Assembly (NCBI GenBank): GCA_009840165.1
Contig: VXOG01000028.1
Location: forward strand, 29,937 to 93,936
Length of the DNA: 64,000 nucleotides
Direction of reading: 5' to 3'
From: Chloroflexota bacterium
GTDB lineage: Bacteria; Chloroflexota; Dehalococcoidia; Lucifugimonadales; UBA3495
The translations under genes and the position numbers were made by a program. This document shows, piece by piece, positions 39,241-49,038 of the stretch. The notes beneath the pieces are model-generated. The model ran no database searches, was not told the DNA's origin, and was given only the letters and a program-made list of their open reading frames with translations. Within the stretch, counting starts at the first letter, position 1. Each line of letters begins with the position of its first letter.

Positions 39241-41097
39241 ATGTCGGCTTTCATAGGTGTCAAACCCATCGTGTCAGTGACGTTGGCCTTGTTGCTGGCG
39301 CTAGTGTTGGCTTGTGGGGGAACGGCGCCCGCAGAACCACAACAGCAACAGCAGGCGCCCGCCGCTCCGCAGGCTCAGGCGCAACCCGCCGCTGCTACTG
39401 CGGCGCCGGCGGCGCAGACCGCCCCCACCGCGATGCCCAATGAAGAGCCTACCGCAACTCCTTTCGCTACGGCTGTTCCCACCGTTCCGCCCAAGGTTCA
39501 GGCGGAAACGCCGCGTCTTATGCTTAAGGCCCCCGAGGCCAACCCCAAGCGCGGCGGCGTAATGCAGTGGGCCGGTCTTTCCGACTCGCCCCACTTTGAC
39601 ATGCACCAGTGCAACACTGCGGCGTGCGCCCAGCCCCAGGGAGTCTATTTCGACAATCTGCTGCGCTACAGCCCGTTCGACGGTGGCGTAGAGGTTATTC
39701 CCGACCTGGCCTATGCCTGGGAAGTGTCCGACGACGGTCTTGTTTATACCTTCCACCTCCGCGAAGGCGTGATGTTCCATGACGGCGCCGAACTGAGCTC
39801 CGAGGACGTCAAAGCCACCTTCGACCGCATCATCTTCCCGCCGGTTGGCATGATTTCGCCCCGCCAAAGCGTTTTCCTTGCGGTTGACGAAGTCCGCACC
39901 GTCGATCCCTACACCGTCGAATTCGTCCTCAGCGCGCCCCGAGGTTTCATGCCTGCCGCTATCGCGAACGGCTGGAACGTCATCGAACGCAAGCAAACTC
40001 TGGATGACAACAACCTCGACTTGAAAAAACTCAAGCCGGGCACCACAGTCCATCCCGGAACCGGCCCATTCATCCTCGAAGATCACCAGGCCGGCGAATT
40101 CTGGAAGGCCTCTCGCAACCCCAACTATTGGAACCCCGAACTTCCCTACCTGGACGGCATACAGCATAACCACCTGGCCTACGGCCCGGCCACCGGAGCC
40201 GCCCTGATTGCCGGGCGCGTGGACTACGTGTACGGCGCCGGAGCAGACCTGCGCGACGACATTCGCCAGAATTACTCGGATACCCACACCGTCGTGGTGT
40301 ACCCCATCCCGTCCATCGGGGGAATGTTCGTCAATCACGAAAGCGAAGGTGTATCCGACCCCAGGGTGCGCCGCGCCATCTCCATGGTGCAGGACCGCTG
40401 CGCCATCAAGGTCGCCGTGGCTGCGATCCGCGAAATCGAAGTTGGCACGTGGATAGTACCCAACGACCCGGATTTCGGCGCGTCCTACCGCGAAGAGACG
40501 CTGAATCAGAAACCCGGCTATAACTGCCCCGCCACCGCCGATGACGTGGCGATGGCCCAGCAACTGTTGGCCGACGCCGGTTATCCCAACGGCGAAGGCT
40601 TCCCGACGCTCGACCTGATGGTGCGCGACATCAACTTCTTCGTGTCCCCGATGGCCCCCATGATGCAGGCGTTCATGAAGCAGAACCTCAACATCAACAG
40701 CGAGATACGGGTAGTGCATACCTCCGTTTGGCAGGAAGACCGCGATCAGGGCAACTATGACCTGGCCGTTAACGGTACGCCCACCCCGCTGGCCTCCACC
40801 CCCGCATACTGGGGTTCCTGGTTCTCCACCGGCAGCGGCGGCAACTGGAACCGTGGTTCGTCCAACCCCGAGTTCGACACGCTGGTTAACGAATTGATTG
40901 GCGCCACCGACCCCGCTCGCCAGGAAGAGCTGACTCATCAAGGCGCAGCCATGCTGGAAGAGTGGACCCCCATGATTGTGATCAACCACTTCACCATCAT
41001 CGACGGGTTCGCCAACTACCTGAAGGGACACGGGCGGGCGAATCGCGTAACTCTGTTCAACGACATCCGGTTCGACACCGCCTGGCTGGACAAGTAA
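39241..41097 (+). CDS. ABC transporter substrate-binding lipoprotein, family 5 (peptide/nickel type)
   Basis: Lipobox LALVLACGG; DGLVYTFHLREGVMFHDGAELSSEDVKATFDRI. Confidence 0.93.
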   Translation: MSAFIGVKPIVSVTLALLLALVLACGGTAPAEPQQQQQAPAAPQAQAQPAAATAAPAAQTAPTAMPNEEPTATPFATAVPTVPPKVQAETPRLMLKAPEANPKRGGVMQWAGLSDSPHFDMHQCNTAACAQPQGVYFDNLLRYSPFDGGVEVIPDLAYAWEVSDDGLVYTFHLREGVMFHDGAELSSEDVKATFDRIIFPPVGMISPRQSVFLAVDEVRTVDPYTVEFVLSAPRGFMPAAIANGWNVIERKQTLDDNNLDLKKLKPGTTVHPGTGPFILEDHQAGEFWKASRNPNYWNPELPYLDGIQHNHLAYGPATGAALIAGRVDYVYGAGADLRDDIRQNYSDTHTVVVYPIPSIGGMFVNHESEGVSDPRVRRAISMVQDRCAIKVAVAAIREIEVGTWIVPNDPDFGASYREETLNQKPGYNCPATADDVAMAQQLLADAGYPNGEGFPTLDLMVRDINFFVSPMAPMMQAFMKQNLNINSEIRVVHTSVWQEDRDQGNYDLAVNGTPTPLASTPAYWGSWFSTGSGGNWNRGSSNPEFDTLVNELIGATDPARQEELTHQGAAMLEEWTPMIVINHFTIIDGFANYLKGHGRANRVTLFNDIRFDTAWLDK

Positions 41098-41100
41098 GCC

Positions 41101-42060
41101 ATGCTGCTCAAGTACATAGGCCGGCGGCTGCTGTACTCGATTCCGGGGCTGATCGGCATCACCATCATCATCTTTTTGGCCTTGCGCATACTGCCGGGGG
41201 ACCCCCTTGCCATCCTGTACGGGGAGGGCGGACGGGAAAACTTGACCGCCGCCGACATCGCTGAGATCAAGCGGCAGTTGGGCATCGACCGGCCGCTCTA
41301 CATCCAGTATGCCGATTGGATGAAGGATGTTTTCACCGGCAAAATGGGGGAATCATTCTGGCGTGGCGATTCGGTTTCGGAGTTGATCATCCGGCGCGGC
41401 CCGTTGACTGCGGAAATAGCCGTCGTGGCCGTGCTCGTTTCTTGGATCATTGGGTTGCCGGTGGGGATCCTGGGCGCTATCAAGCAAAATAGCGTTGCAG
41501 ATTACGTGTCCAGATTCCTCACCATTATCTTTTTGGCAGTGCCCAGCTTTTGGGTTGCCATCCTGGTTGTGGTGGTTTCGCTGCTGGCGTTCAATTACCG
41601 CCCTCCATTGGGCATTATCCAAATTTGGGAAGACCCGTTCACGAACCTGCAAATCGTGATCGCTCCGGGGATAGTGCTGGGACTCGCCACCTCGGCTTAC
41701 ATTGCGCGAATGGCCCGCACTACGCTGCTGGAGGTTATCCGCGATGACTACGTGCGCACCGCCCGCGCCAAGGGGCTCCCCGAGCGGCTGGTTGTGCTCC
41801 GCCACGCCCTGCGCAACGCCTTGCTTCCCGTGCTGACGCTATCCGGGGTTCTGTTTGGACTCCTCCTCGGCGGGTCGGTGGCGGTGGAAACGGCCTTTAC
41901 CGTCCCCGGCCTGGGAACCGCGCTGGTTCAGGCTTTCACCGAGCGGGACTTCGTGGTAGTCCAGAACCTGGTGCTGCTCTATGGAATCATATTCGTTCTG
42001 GTCAACCTCTCCATAGATGTGATGTACGCGGTCCTGGACCCCAGGATCCGGTACGACTGA
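41101..42060 (+). CDS. Peptide ABC transporter permease (DppB-like)
   Basis: MLLKYIGRRLLYSIPGLIGITIIIFLALRILPGDP; RTARAKGLPERLVVLRHALRNALLPVLT. Confidence 0.93.
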   Translation: MLLKYIGRRLLYSIPGLIGITIIIFLALRILPGDPLAILYGEGGRENLTAADIAEIKRQLGIDRPLYIQYADWMKDVFTGKMGESFWRGDSVSELIIRRGPLTAEIAVVAVLVSWIIGLPVGILGAIKQNSVADYVSRFLTIIFLAVPSFWVAILVVVVSLLAFNYRPPLGIIQIWEDPFTNLQIVIAPGIVLGLATSAYIARMARTTLLEVIRDDYVRTARAKGLPERLVVLRHALRNALLPVLTLSGVLFGLLLGGSVAVETAFTVPGLGTALVQAFTERDFVVVQNLVLLYGIIFVLVNLSIDVMYAVLDPRIRYD

Positions 42061-42115
42061 GACAGCTGTCGTTTAAACGACCTGACTCTCTCAAAACACC
42101 CACAGGGGCATTCAC

Positions 42116-43027
42116 ATGGCCGGTCAAGCAGACTTGCAAGTTTCGTTGGCTACCCCTGAAGCCAGCCCCCTGCAACGCACGCAGGATGCAGGGATGGCTA
42201 TCTGGATTTTCTTCCGGCGGTATCCGGTTGGCGCAGTCGGGGGCGTGATGCTGTTGCTCATCACGGTGGTGGCTGTTTTCGCCGGCGTGTTCTCGCCCCA
42301 CGACCCGTTGTACGTGGACTTTCTCAGTCTTGGCGCGGCGCCGTCCGCCACCTACCTGCTGGGTACGGACTACGAAGGCCGCGACATCCTCAGCCGGATC
42401 ATCTACGGCGGCCGGGTTTCGCTCCAGGTATCGGTTTTGTCCGTATTGCTGGGTTCTACTATAGGCGCGCTGTGGGGAATCGCCAGCGCATTCCTCGGCG
42501 GCCGTTTCGACATCATCAGTCAGCGGGTGGTGGAAATCGTTATGTCGTTTCCGGCGCTGGTCCTGGCGATGGTGCTCCTCGTCGCGCTGGGTGGTGGCAT
42601 CTGGACAGTCATCATCGCCATCGCGGTAACGCGCTTGCCTTACGGGGTACGGGTGATCCGGTCGGTAGCCCTCTCGGTCAAGGAACTGGCCTACGTGGAC
42701 GCAGCTAGGGCCATGGGCGCGTCCAACTTCCGTATCATGGCCAAGCACATTGCTCCGCAGTGCTTCGCCGCCTACGTGGTGTTGGCTACGGCTCACCTGG
42801 GCGCGGCCATCGTCATCGAGGCATCCCTGGGATTCCTGGGCGTGGGCATCACGCCGCCGACGCCCAGTTGGGGCAACATGTTGGGCGGGGTGATTGCCAA
42901 CACCTACAAGCCGATCTGGTGGCTGGTGGTGTTCCCCGGCCTGGCGATCTCAATCACGGTGCTGTCGTTCAACCTGCTTGGCGACGCCCTGCGCGACGCT
43001 CTGGACCCCAAGCTGCGGGGGAGATAG
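42116..43027 (+). CDS. Peptide ABC transporter permease (DppC-like)
   Basis: YLLGTDYEGRDILSRIIYGGRVSL; AYVDAARAMGASNFRIMAKHIAPQ. Confidence 0.93.
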   Translation: MAGQADLQVSLATPEASPLQRTQDAGMAIWIFFRRYPVGAVGGVMLLLITVVAVFAGVFSPHDPLYVDFLSLGAAPSATYLLGTDYEGRDILSRIIYGGRVSLQVSVLSVLLGSTIGALWGIASAFLGGRFDIISQRVVEIVMSFPALVLAMVLLVALGGGIWTVIIAIAVTRLPYGVRVIRSVALSVKELAYVDAARAMGASNFRIMAKHIAPQCFAAYVVLATAHLGAAIVIEASLGFLGVGITPPTPSWGNMLGGVIANTYKPIWWLVVFPGLAISITVLSFNLLGDALRDALDPKLRGR

Positions 43028-43045
43028 CAAGCAGGATGGAATCCC

Positions 43046-43696
43046 TTAAATCTCGATCTGAACCTCGCCATATCGCTCAAAAAAACGTTCCTGCAAGGCG
43101 TTGAATTTCTCGCGATAGGCGCTGGCGTGAATGCGGTCGGTCGTCATGATTACTGCGTCTTCTCGGTTGTCGGCGTAGTAGTTTTTCCTGATGCCTACCT
43201 CGTTGAAGCCGTACTTGTCGTAGAGTCGTTGGGCAATGAAGTTTGACACTCGCGCCTCCAGGGTAACCTCTTCCAGTCCCTGTTCATAAGCGGCGCGCAC
43301 CGTTCCTATAATCAGCAACTCGCCAATGCCCTGGCCGCGGAGCGAACTCCGCACCGCTACCTCCGTGATGTGCGCCTGGTCTCCCTGAAACCAGATTCCC
43401 ACGTAGCCGGCTACCCGATCGCTTTCACCGCTGCCAGACCCGCCAAAAGCTGATTTTACGCTTCTCACCATCCTCCCCCACATTGATGAGTCGGCTGGCT
43501 CGCCCGCCTCAGAAACTTCGGAGCATTGCGACGCAACCCCGTCGCCGGTGAGATACGCCACCAGGAATCGGCAATGCCGGCTGTTCAGCTCGCGCCGGAA
43601 CCGGGTGCCCACCCAGCCAGGCGAGAAAGCCTCATGCTCAATCTCGACAACCTGTGAAATGTCCTCAACGCGCATCCGGCGCAACGCGACGTCCAT
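43046..43696 (-). CDS. GNAT N-acetyltransferase (RimI-like)
   Basis: MRVEDISQVVEIEHEAFSPGWVGTRFRREL; VRSSLRGQGIGELLI. Confidence 0.9.
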   Translation of the reverse strand: MDVALRRMRVEDISQVVEIEHEAFSPGWVGTRFRRELNSRHCRFLVAYLTGDGVASQCSEVSEAGEPADSSMWGRMVRSVKSAFGGSGSGESDRVAGYVGIWFQGDQAHITEVAVRSSLRGQGIGELLIIGTVRAAYEQGLEEVTLEARVSNFIAQRLYDKYGFNEVGIRKNYYADNREDAVIMTTDRIHASAYREKFNALQERFFERYGEVQIEI

Positions 43697-43719
43697 AGCT
43701 AACTAGTCCGAACCGGCGT

Positions 43720-44994
43720 TCACAGCAAACTCAATTGACCTGCCGACGACTCGCCTGTAGTCGGCTTTACCGTACCGTACACACCGTCGTATCCCGGTTC
43801 CACGCTCACTTCTCCGGTACGCGCCCGCATGATCGCCTCGGTGAGGGTCTCCCCTGCCACGGGCAGCAGGGCGCTTTCCGAAGCGTACAACAACGCGGCA
43901 AGCTCGCTCCCCACGTGGTCAATCACGGTATCGTACTCCCGCATCACTTTGCGAGTGTTGACCCCCACGTTTCGGATGGCCGCGATAACTTCTTGCAGGG
44001 GTATCAGACGGGCAAAGGGGGGATGCCCATCTCCCGAGTCGATCAGGCCGTATGAATCGGGTTGCCAGTCATCATCTAGGGGACGCTGCGCCAGCCGCGA
44101 AACCCGGTGCAACACTCCCAGCGTCAGCGCGCGCCCACAGACCGGGCAGTCAGTTCCGTTGGCCGCCTCCTCGGCTGGCCCGTAAACTACGCCACAGTTA
44201 CGATGCCCGCTGTAATGGTACTTGCCTTCCTCAGGGTAAAACTCCACGGTGAACGCCACTCCCGCGTCGCGCAAGCCGGCTGCTAGGCCATCCCAGGAAA
44301 GCTCGCCGGAAAACGCAGTCAGTTCCCGGCCCAGGCGACCCAGCGAGTGCGCGTCGGAAAAGGAAACTATGGAGCGGTTCTCCAACTCCGGTACGGCGCG
44401 GTTCATTGCCGGGTCCGACGACAGTCCCGTCTCAACTGCGGTTATCAGGTGCGACAAATCCCCAAAGCATTCTTCGAGGCTATCGAACCCACTTTTGGAA
44501 CCATAGACACCATACCAGGGAGTCCATGCGTGAGCCGGCATAACAATGGCTTCCGGGTGGCAGTCCAGCGCCAGGGCCAGCAGGTCCCGTGCCGACAGGC
44601 TCACCGTGGGGCGTCCGTCGGTTGACAGGTTGCCGTATTGGGACAGCCGACGGGTAAGGTATTCCGCCGCATCTAGCGTCGGCATCAGCGTCAACATGTG
44701 GATGCGCCGCACCCGCCCGCCCTGGCGGTACACGCAGCTGATTTCCGTTCCCGGGACAAAGCGAACACCGCCGTATTGGTACAGCCCGTCCTGGCCGGAA
44801 ACCAGATTCGCCCGTAGTTCCACCGCCCATGTGGGGTGGGTAAAATCCCCGGTCGCCAACAGGTCAATGCCCTTGCGCCGCGCCCACGTCGCCAGGTTGT
44901 CCAGCGTCAATGCCTTGCTGCAAGCGAAGGCGTATGGGGAGTGGATATGCAGGTCGGCGACAAAAGACGCCAGCTCGGCCGGAGACTGGTTCAT
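43720..44994 (-). CDS. Endonuclease Q-like PHP-domain nuclease
   Basis: FVADLHIHSPYAFACSKALTLDNLATWARRKGIDLLATGDFTHPTW; FVPGTEISCVY; zinc-finger-like HRNCGVVYG...CPVCGRAL; C-terminal GQLSLL. Confidence 0.85.
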   Translation of the reverse strand: MNQSPAELASFVADLHIHSPYAFACSKALTLDNLATWARRKGIDLLATGDFTHPTWAVELRANLVSGQDGLYQYGGVRFVPGTEISCVYRQGGRVRRIHMLTLMPTLDAAEYLTRRLSQYGNLSTDGRPTVSLSARDLLALALDCHPEAIVMPAHAWTPWYGVYGSKSGFDSLEECFGDLSHLITAVETGLSSDPAMNRAVPELENRSIVSFSDAHSLGRLGRELTAFSGELSWDGLAAGLRDAGVAFTVEFYPEEGKYHYSGHRNCGVVYGPAEEAANGTDCPVCGRALTLGVLHRVSRLAQRPLDDDWQPDSYGLIDSGDGHPPFARLIPLQEVIAAIRNVGVNTRKVMREYDTVIDHVGSELAALLYASESALLPVAGETLTEAIMRARTGEVSVEPGYDGVYGTVKPTTGESSAGQLSLL

Positions 44995-45782
44995 TGGACC
45001 GCCAGCAACAACTCGGCCAGTTCCCGGGGTTTCTGCGTCGCGGCCTGATGCGCGGCATCCAGTTCAATCACCGTCGCGTTCGGAATGCGAGCAGCCATGC
45101 TCCGCTGCTGTGATGGAGAGATCAGCCGGTCATCTCCCAGCACAATGTAGGTAACCGGGCAGGACAAAGCATCCAGATTCAAAGTAACCGATTGGGTCAG
45201 CATCCGGAGTGGGAGCGGACCAAGATGACCCACCGTTTCCACCCGTTGCATCGGATCCAAACCCCGGCACATGTAGCCGGAGATCAGGCCCCTGGGAACC
45301 TGAATGTCCCGTCCAACTAGCGAACCCAACGCCCGGCACAAGCTGATAGTGCAACGCGCAAGCAATGGGTACGCCGACACCGGGGTTCCGCGATTCGCCG
45401 GAACTATCCCTGCCAGCAGAACCACCCGCTTGGGAGCAACCGGCAATTCGGTTGCCGCCTGTAATGCGACAGTTCCCCCCAACTCATGCCCCGCGATGAT
45501 GTAATCACTGAAGCCTTCTCGCTCGACGACGCGGGCAATGGCCTGCACTCCTTCCGAAATATCCACCAATCCGGCGTCATCGGCAGCATCCGAACCCTGC
45601 CCCGGCAGGTCCACCGCGCGGACTCGCACCCCTTGTCTGGGGCGGTACAACCGGGGCGGATGCTCCACCGGCGCGGTCATGTGCCCCCAGACTTTTCCCC
45701 AGCTCCATGCGCCTTGACCCGCTCCATGTACCAACAAGTAGTCAGTCACTTTCTCACCAGCTAATTCAGAGTTGAGTTGCAT
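44991..45782 (-). CDS. Alpha/beta hydrolase
   Basis: YLLVHGAGQGAWSWGKVW; IIAGHELGGTVALQAA; overlaps EndoQ start by ATGA. Confidence 0.88.
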   Translation of the reverse strand: MQLNSELAGEKVTDYLLVHGAGQGAWSWGKVWGHMTAPVEHPPRLYRPRQGVRVRAVDLPGQGSDAADDAGLVDISEGVQAIARVVEREGFSDYIIAGHELGGTVALQAATELPVAPKRVVLLAGIVPANRGTPVSAYPLLARCTISLCRALGSLVGRDIQVPRGLISGYMCRGLDPMQRVETVGHLGPLPLRMLTQSVTLNLDALSCPVTYIVLGDDRLISPSQQRSMAARIPNATVIELDAAHQAATQKPRELAELLLAVQ

Positions 45783-45862
45783 TCCGCGCCATTCGTCACA
45801 TTTCCCGTCAATCGTGGCGCTTACCGTCAATCGTGGCGTTTACCGTCATTCCCTACATTTTC

Positions 45863-45890
45863 CGTCATTCCCGCGAAAGCGGGAATCCAG
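45863..45890. repeat. CGTCATTCCCGCGAAAGCGGGAATCCAG palindromic repeat
   Basis: Same family as 3955, 50470, 54182. Confidence 0.8.
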
Positions 45891-45900
45891 AAAGCCGCTG

Positions 45901-47286
45901 TCACAAAGCCAGTGTCTCGGTCACTCCCATTATTATGTCATTATCCTGCTCAGGCAAGACAGTCCTCGGATCCAGCCGCACCGCGTCGTCTTCAATGCGG
46001 GCGATTACCGGAGTCGAGCGTCCCCGCAGTGTCGAGAGCAGCGCCTCCAGGCTTTTCCCCGTGCCATTGGCTGATATGGATAGCGCCCAAGAATCCAGCG
46101 TTTCCCCCGGCAGGCTTCCGCCGCCGATGGCCGACCGAGCCGGCACAACCGCTGTTTCATAGCCCCACGACGCGCCGATAGCATCCCTCCAGCGTTCCGC
46201 ACGGGCCTTTATTGCCTCGGGAGTCGCGGAGATCATGCGCCAGACCGGTACTTCCGACTCCGCGTTCCCGCTGAGGTAGTGAGTGAGCGTGGCCGTGAGG
46301 CTGGCGAGGCTCATCTTGTCGATGCGCACCGCCCGGGCCAACGGATGCCGTTCCAGTCGGCCGACCAAATCCCGTTTCCCCACCACTATGCCGGCCTGTG
46401 GCCCGCCCAGGAGCTTGTCTCCGGAAAAGAACACCAACCCGACGCCCGCGTCTATCGCTTCCTGCGGCATTGGCTCGTGCGCCAACCCGTACCGCTCTGT
46501 AGGGAGCAACGCCCCGCTGCCCACGTCATGCAGCACCGGTACGCCCGTCCGCTCTCCGAGGTCCACCAGGTCCCTTTCTTCAACGCCGGCGGTAAATCCT
46601 TCTACGCGGAAATTGCTGGCGTGCGCCTTGAGAAACGCTGCGGTGTCCTCGGTCACTGCGTCTGCATAGTCACGGACGTAGGTGCGGTTCGTCGTGCCAA
46701 CGTCCACCAGCGTGCAGCCGCTTTGCCGCAGCACGTCCGGGATGCGGAAACCGCCGCCGATTTCCACGGCCTCGCCCCGCGCCACAATAACCTCCCGCCC
46801 GGAGGCCAGTGTCGACAGGCCTAGGAGCAGCGCGGAGGCGTTATTGTTCACCACCAGCGCGGCTTCTGCGCCGGTGATCTGCCTCAACAGCGACTGCAAG
46901 TGCGCCTGCCGCGAACCTCGCCGACCAGTGGCCAGGTCGATTTCAAGGTCCGAGTACCCGCCGGCTACCGCGTCAGCCGCGGCGATGGCTGCCTTGCTGA
47001 GGGGCGCGCGGCCCAAGTTGGTGTGAATCACCACTCCGGTCGCGTTGATCAAAGGCCGCGGCGACGGCGTCACAAGTTCATCGACGGTGCGCTTGACCGC
47101 CTCAGCAATATCATCCAGGCAACGCGGCTCACCGCCCGCCAGAATATCCCGGCGGGCCTCCGCCAGTGCCTCGCGGGTAAGGTCCACCAGCCACTCCCGG
47201 CCATGCGTTGCTACCGCAACGGACAAAATGTCGCTGCTTACGACGCGCTCAACGCTGGGCAGGTTGCGTAGTAGTTGGCTGGTCAT
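45901..47286 (-). CDS. selA: L-seryl-tRNA(Sec) selenium transferase
   Basis: 461 aa; INATGVVIHTNLGRAPLSKAA; GLVFFSGDKLLGGPQAGIVVGKRDLV (PLP lysine). Confidence 0.96.
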   Translation of the reverse strand: MTSQLLRNLPSVERVVSSDILSVAVATHGREWLVDLTREALAEARRDILAGGEPRCLDDIAEAVKRTVDELVTPSPRPLINATGVVIHTNLGRAPLSKAAIAAADAVAGGYSDLEIDLATGRRGSRQAHLQSLLRQITGAEAALVVNNNASALLLGLSTLASGREVIVARGEAVEIGGGFRIPDVLRQSGCTLVDVGTTNRTYVRDYADAVTEDTAAFLKAHASNFRVEGFTAGVEERDLVDLGERTGVPVLHDVGSGALLPTERYGLAHEPMPQEAIDAGVGLVFFSGDKLLGGPQAGIVVGKRDLVGRLERHPLARAVRIDKMSLASLTATLTHYLSGNAESEVPVWRMISATPEAIKARAERWRDAIGASWGYETAVVPARSAIGGGSLPGETLDSWALSISANGTGKSLEALLSTLRGRSTPVIARIEDDAVRLDPRTVLPEQDNDIIMGVTETLAL

Positions 47287-47470
47287 GGAAACTGATGGGG
47301 CGCCTTGATTGACATTTTCCGTGTGGGCGGCTGTATTTTATCACCGATTAATTGAAGCCGTGAGTCGCATCCGTCCTGGCGCACTCCCTGCGGGTTTGCA
47401 CTATAATTGAAACCGAAACTCACCGTGCTCCAACCGGATATGCGGGAGATTTCTGTAGGAGGCCAACCAC

Positions 47471-47677
47471 ATGAACACTAAACTCATTGGCCTCTGTATC
47501 GTTACCGTGTTCGCGATTTCCATCATCCTGGGCGGCGTGCATTCCGCCATCATGGTGATCGAGGCAACAAACGCCCCCGCAGAACCCGCAACCGGCGAAT
47601 ACGTGCCTCGCCTAGCCTCCGACGACGAGCAGGACCCGGCGTTGGCAGCGCTGAGATACGTCTGCCCGTTCCACTGA
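47471..47677 (+). CDS. Small membrane-anchored hypothetical protein
   Basis: 68 aa, N-terminal hydrophobic segment, preceded by taggagg-like RBS. Confidence 0.5.
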   Translation: MNTKLIGLCIVTVFAISIILGGVHSAIMVIEATNAPAEPATGEYVPRLASDDEQDPALAALRYVCPFH

Positions 47678-47733
47678 TGGGCAGGATTTGTGGGACCGTG
47701 GACACCCAAATTTAAAGACCAAACGGAGTGAGA

Positions 47734-48972
47734 ATGACCACCGAGATCGGTTTGCCACCGGCGCTTGACGCGCTCAAAACTACGGTTCGCCAGATTGTCC
47801 GGGATGAGTGCATACCCCTGGAACCCGAGTACCTGGCGCACCCGCCACAGGAAGGCGAACCGGAAAACGGCGCACCCCGGGGCGTCCTCGAAACCGTCCC
47901 AGGCGTTTTGGGCACCCTGTCGTCCGACCAGTGGGGTCGCCTGAACCACCTGTCCCAGCAAACCGGAATCTACACGTCATTCGTTCCGGAAGAATACGGC
48001 GGCGGCGGAATGGGCGCGCTTGGGCACCTGGTCCTGGAGGAAGAGGTCCACCGCAGCATCGTGCATCTGCCCACCTCGCCGGTGCCCATGTTCATGATCG
48101 GCGCCTGCACTCCCGAGCAGGAGGAAAAATACCTCTACCCGGCAATCAACGGCGACCTGTACTATTCCTTCGGTCAAACCGAGCCCCAGGCCGGTTCCGA
48201 CCCCGGCGGCATGATGCAAACCCGTGCCGTCCGCGATGGCGACGACTGGATTCTGAACGGCACCAAGATGTTCATCTCCGGCGCGGCCTCCGCTGATTTC
48301 CTGCTGGTTCAGGCTGTAACCGACCCGGACAAACGGCAACGCGGCGGCATCACGATGTTCATCATCGACAATCCCACGCCGGGCGTCACTTTTGAGCCGA
48401 TCCGTGTCTGGATTGTCCCCACCAAGGCACAGCAGCACTACATCCACCTGGACAACGTGCGCGTTCCTCAAACCCAGGTTCTCGGCGAAGTCGGTGAAGG
48501 CTTCAACCTGGGACAGCAGTGGCTGGTGCATCACGACCGGCTGCTCCGGGGCGCGATGGCGTTAGGCATACTCACCCGCGCCTTGCAGATGGCCATTGAC
48601 TGGTCCCAGGAGCGCGTAACTTACGGCCGGCCCATCGCCGACCGCCAGGCCATCCAATGGATGCTGACCGACGTATATACCGACATCATCGCCCTGCGCG
48701 CCGTGGCCCGGGAAACCGCCGCCCGCGCCGATGCCGGGGAGGATGTACGCGTGGAGGCGTCAATGGTCAAATACGCCGCCGGTGAATGGGGTTGGCGCAG
48801 CATCGACAAGATCATGCAGATTTTCGGCGGCGTCGGCGAAACTCTCGACATGCCTATCCCCCACTGGTATCACATGCTCCGCCACGCCCGAATCGGCGGC
48901 GGCACCTCGGAAATCCACAAATTCGTCATGGCCCGGGCCTTGCTCGGCGGCCGGGTCAACTTCCAGGGATAA
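47734..48972 (+). CDS. Acyl-CoA dehydrogenase
   Basis: YSFGQTEPQAGSDPGGMMQTRAVRDGDDWILNGTKMFISGA; MQIFGGVGETLDMPI. Confidence 0.94.
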   Translation: MTTEIGLPPALDALKTTVRQIVRDECIPLEPEYLAHPPQEGEPENGAPRGVLETVPGVLGTLSSDQWGRLNHLSQQTGIYTSFVPEEYGGGGMGALGHLVLEEEVHRSIVHLPTSPVPMFMIGACTPEQEEKYLYPAINGDLYYSFGQTEPQAGSDPGGMMQTRAVRDGDDWILNGTKMFISGAASADFLLVQAVTDPDKRQRGGITMFIIDNPTPGVTFEPIRVWIVPTKAQQHYIHLDNVRVPQTQVLGEVGEGFNLGQQWLVHHDRLLRGAMALGILTRALQMAIDWSQERVTYGRPIADRQAIQWMLTDVYTDIIALRAVARETAARADAGEDVRVEASMVKYAAGEWGWRSIDKIMQIFGGVGETLDMPIPHWYHMLRHARIGGGTSEIHKFVMARALLGGRVNFQG

Positions 48973-49038
48973 GACGCGAGCGGCCAACCCGCCCGGCTCA
49001 ACAATGACCGGGCCAACTATTTCCGCAAGGAGAGATAA

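Noticed and set aside
39301-41031. 576-aa minus-strand ORF
   Set aside because: Antisense to the substrate-binding protein gene; no domain recognised.
47471-47728. Possible Sec read-through of the small ORF (…CPFH-TGA-WAGFVGPWTPKFKDQTE)
   Set aside because: No redox motif context at the TGA, and the following segment is short and runs to the next gene start; ordinary stop is simpler.
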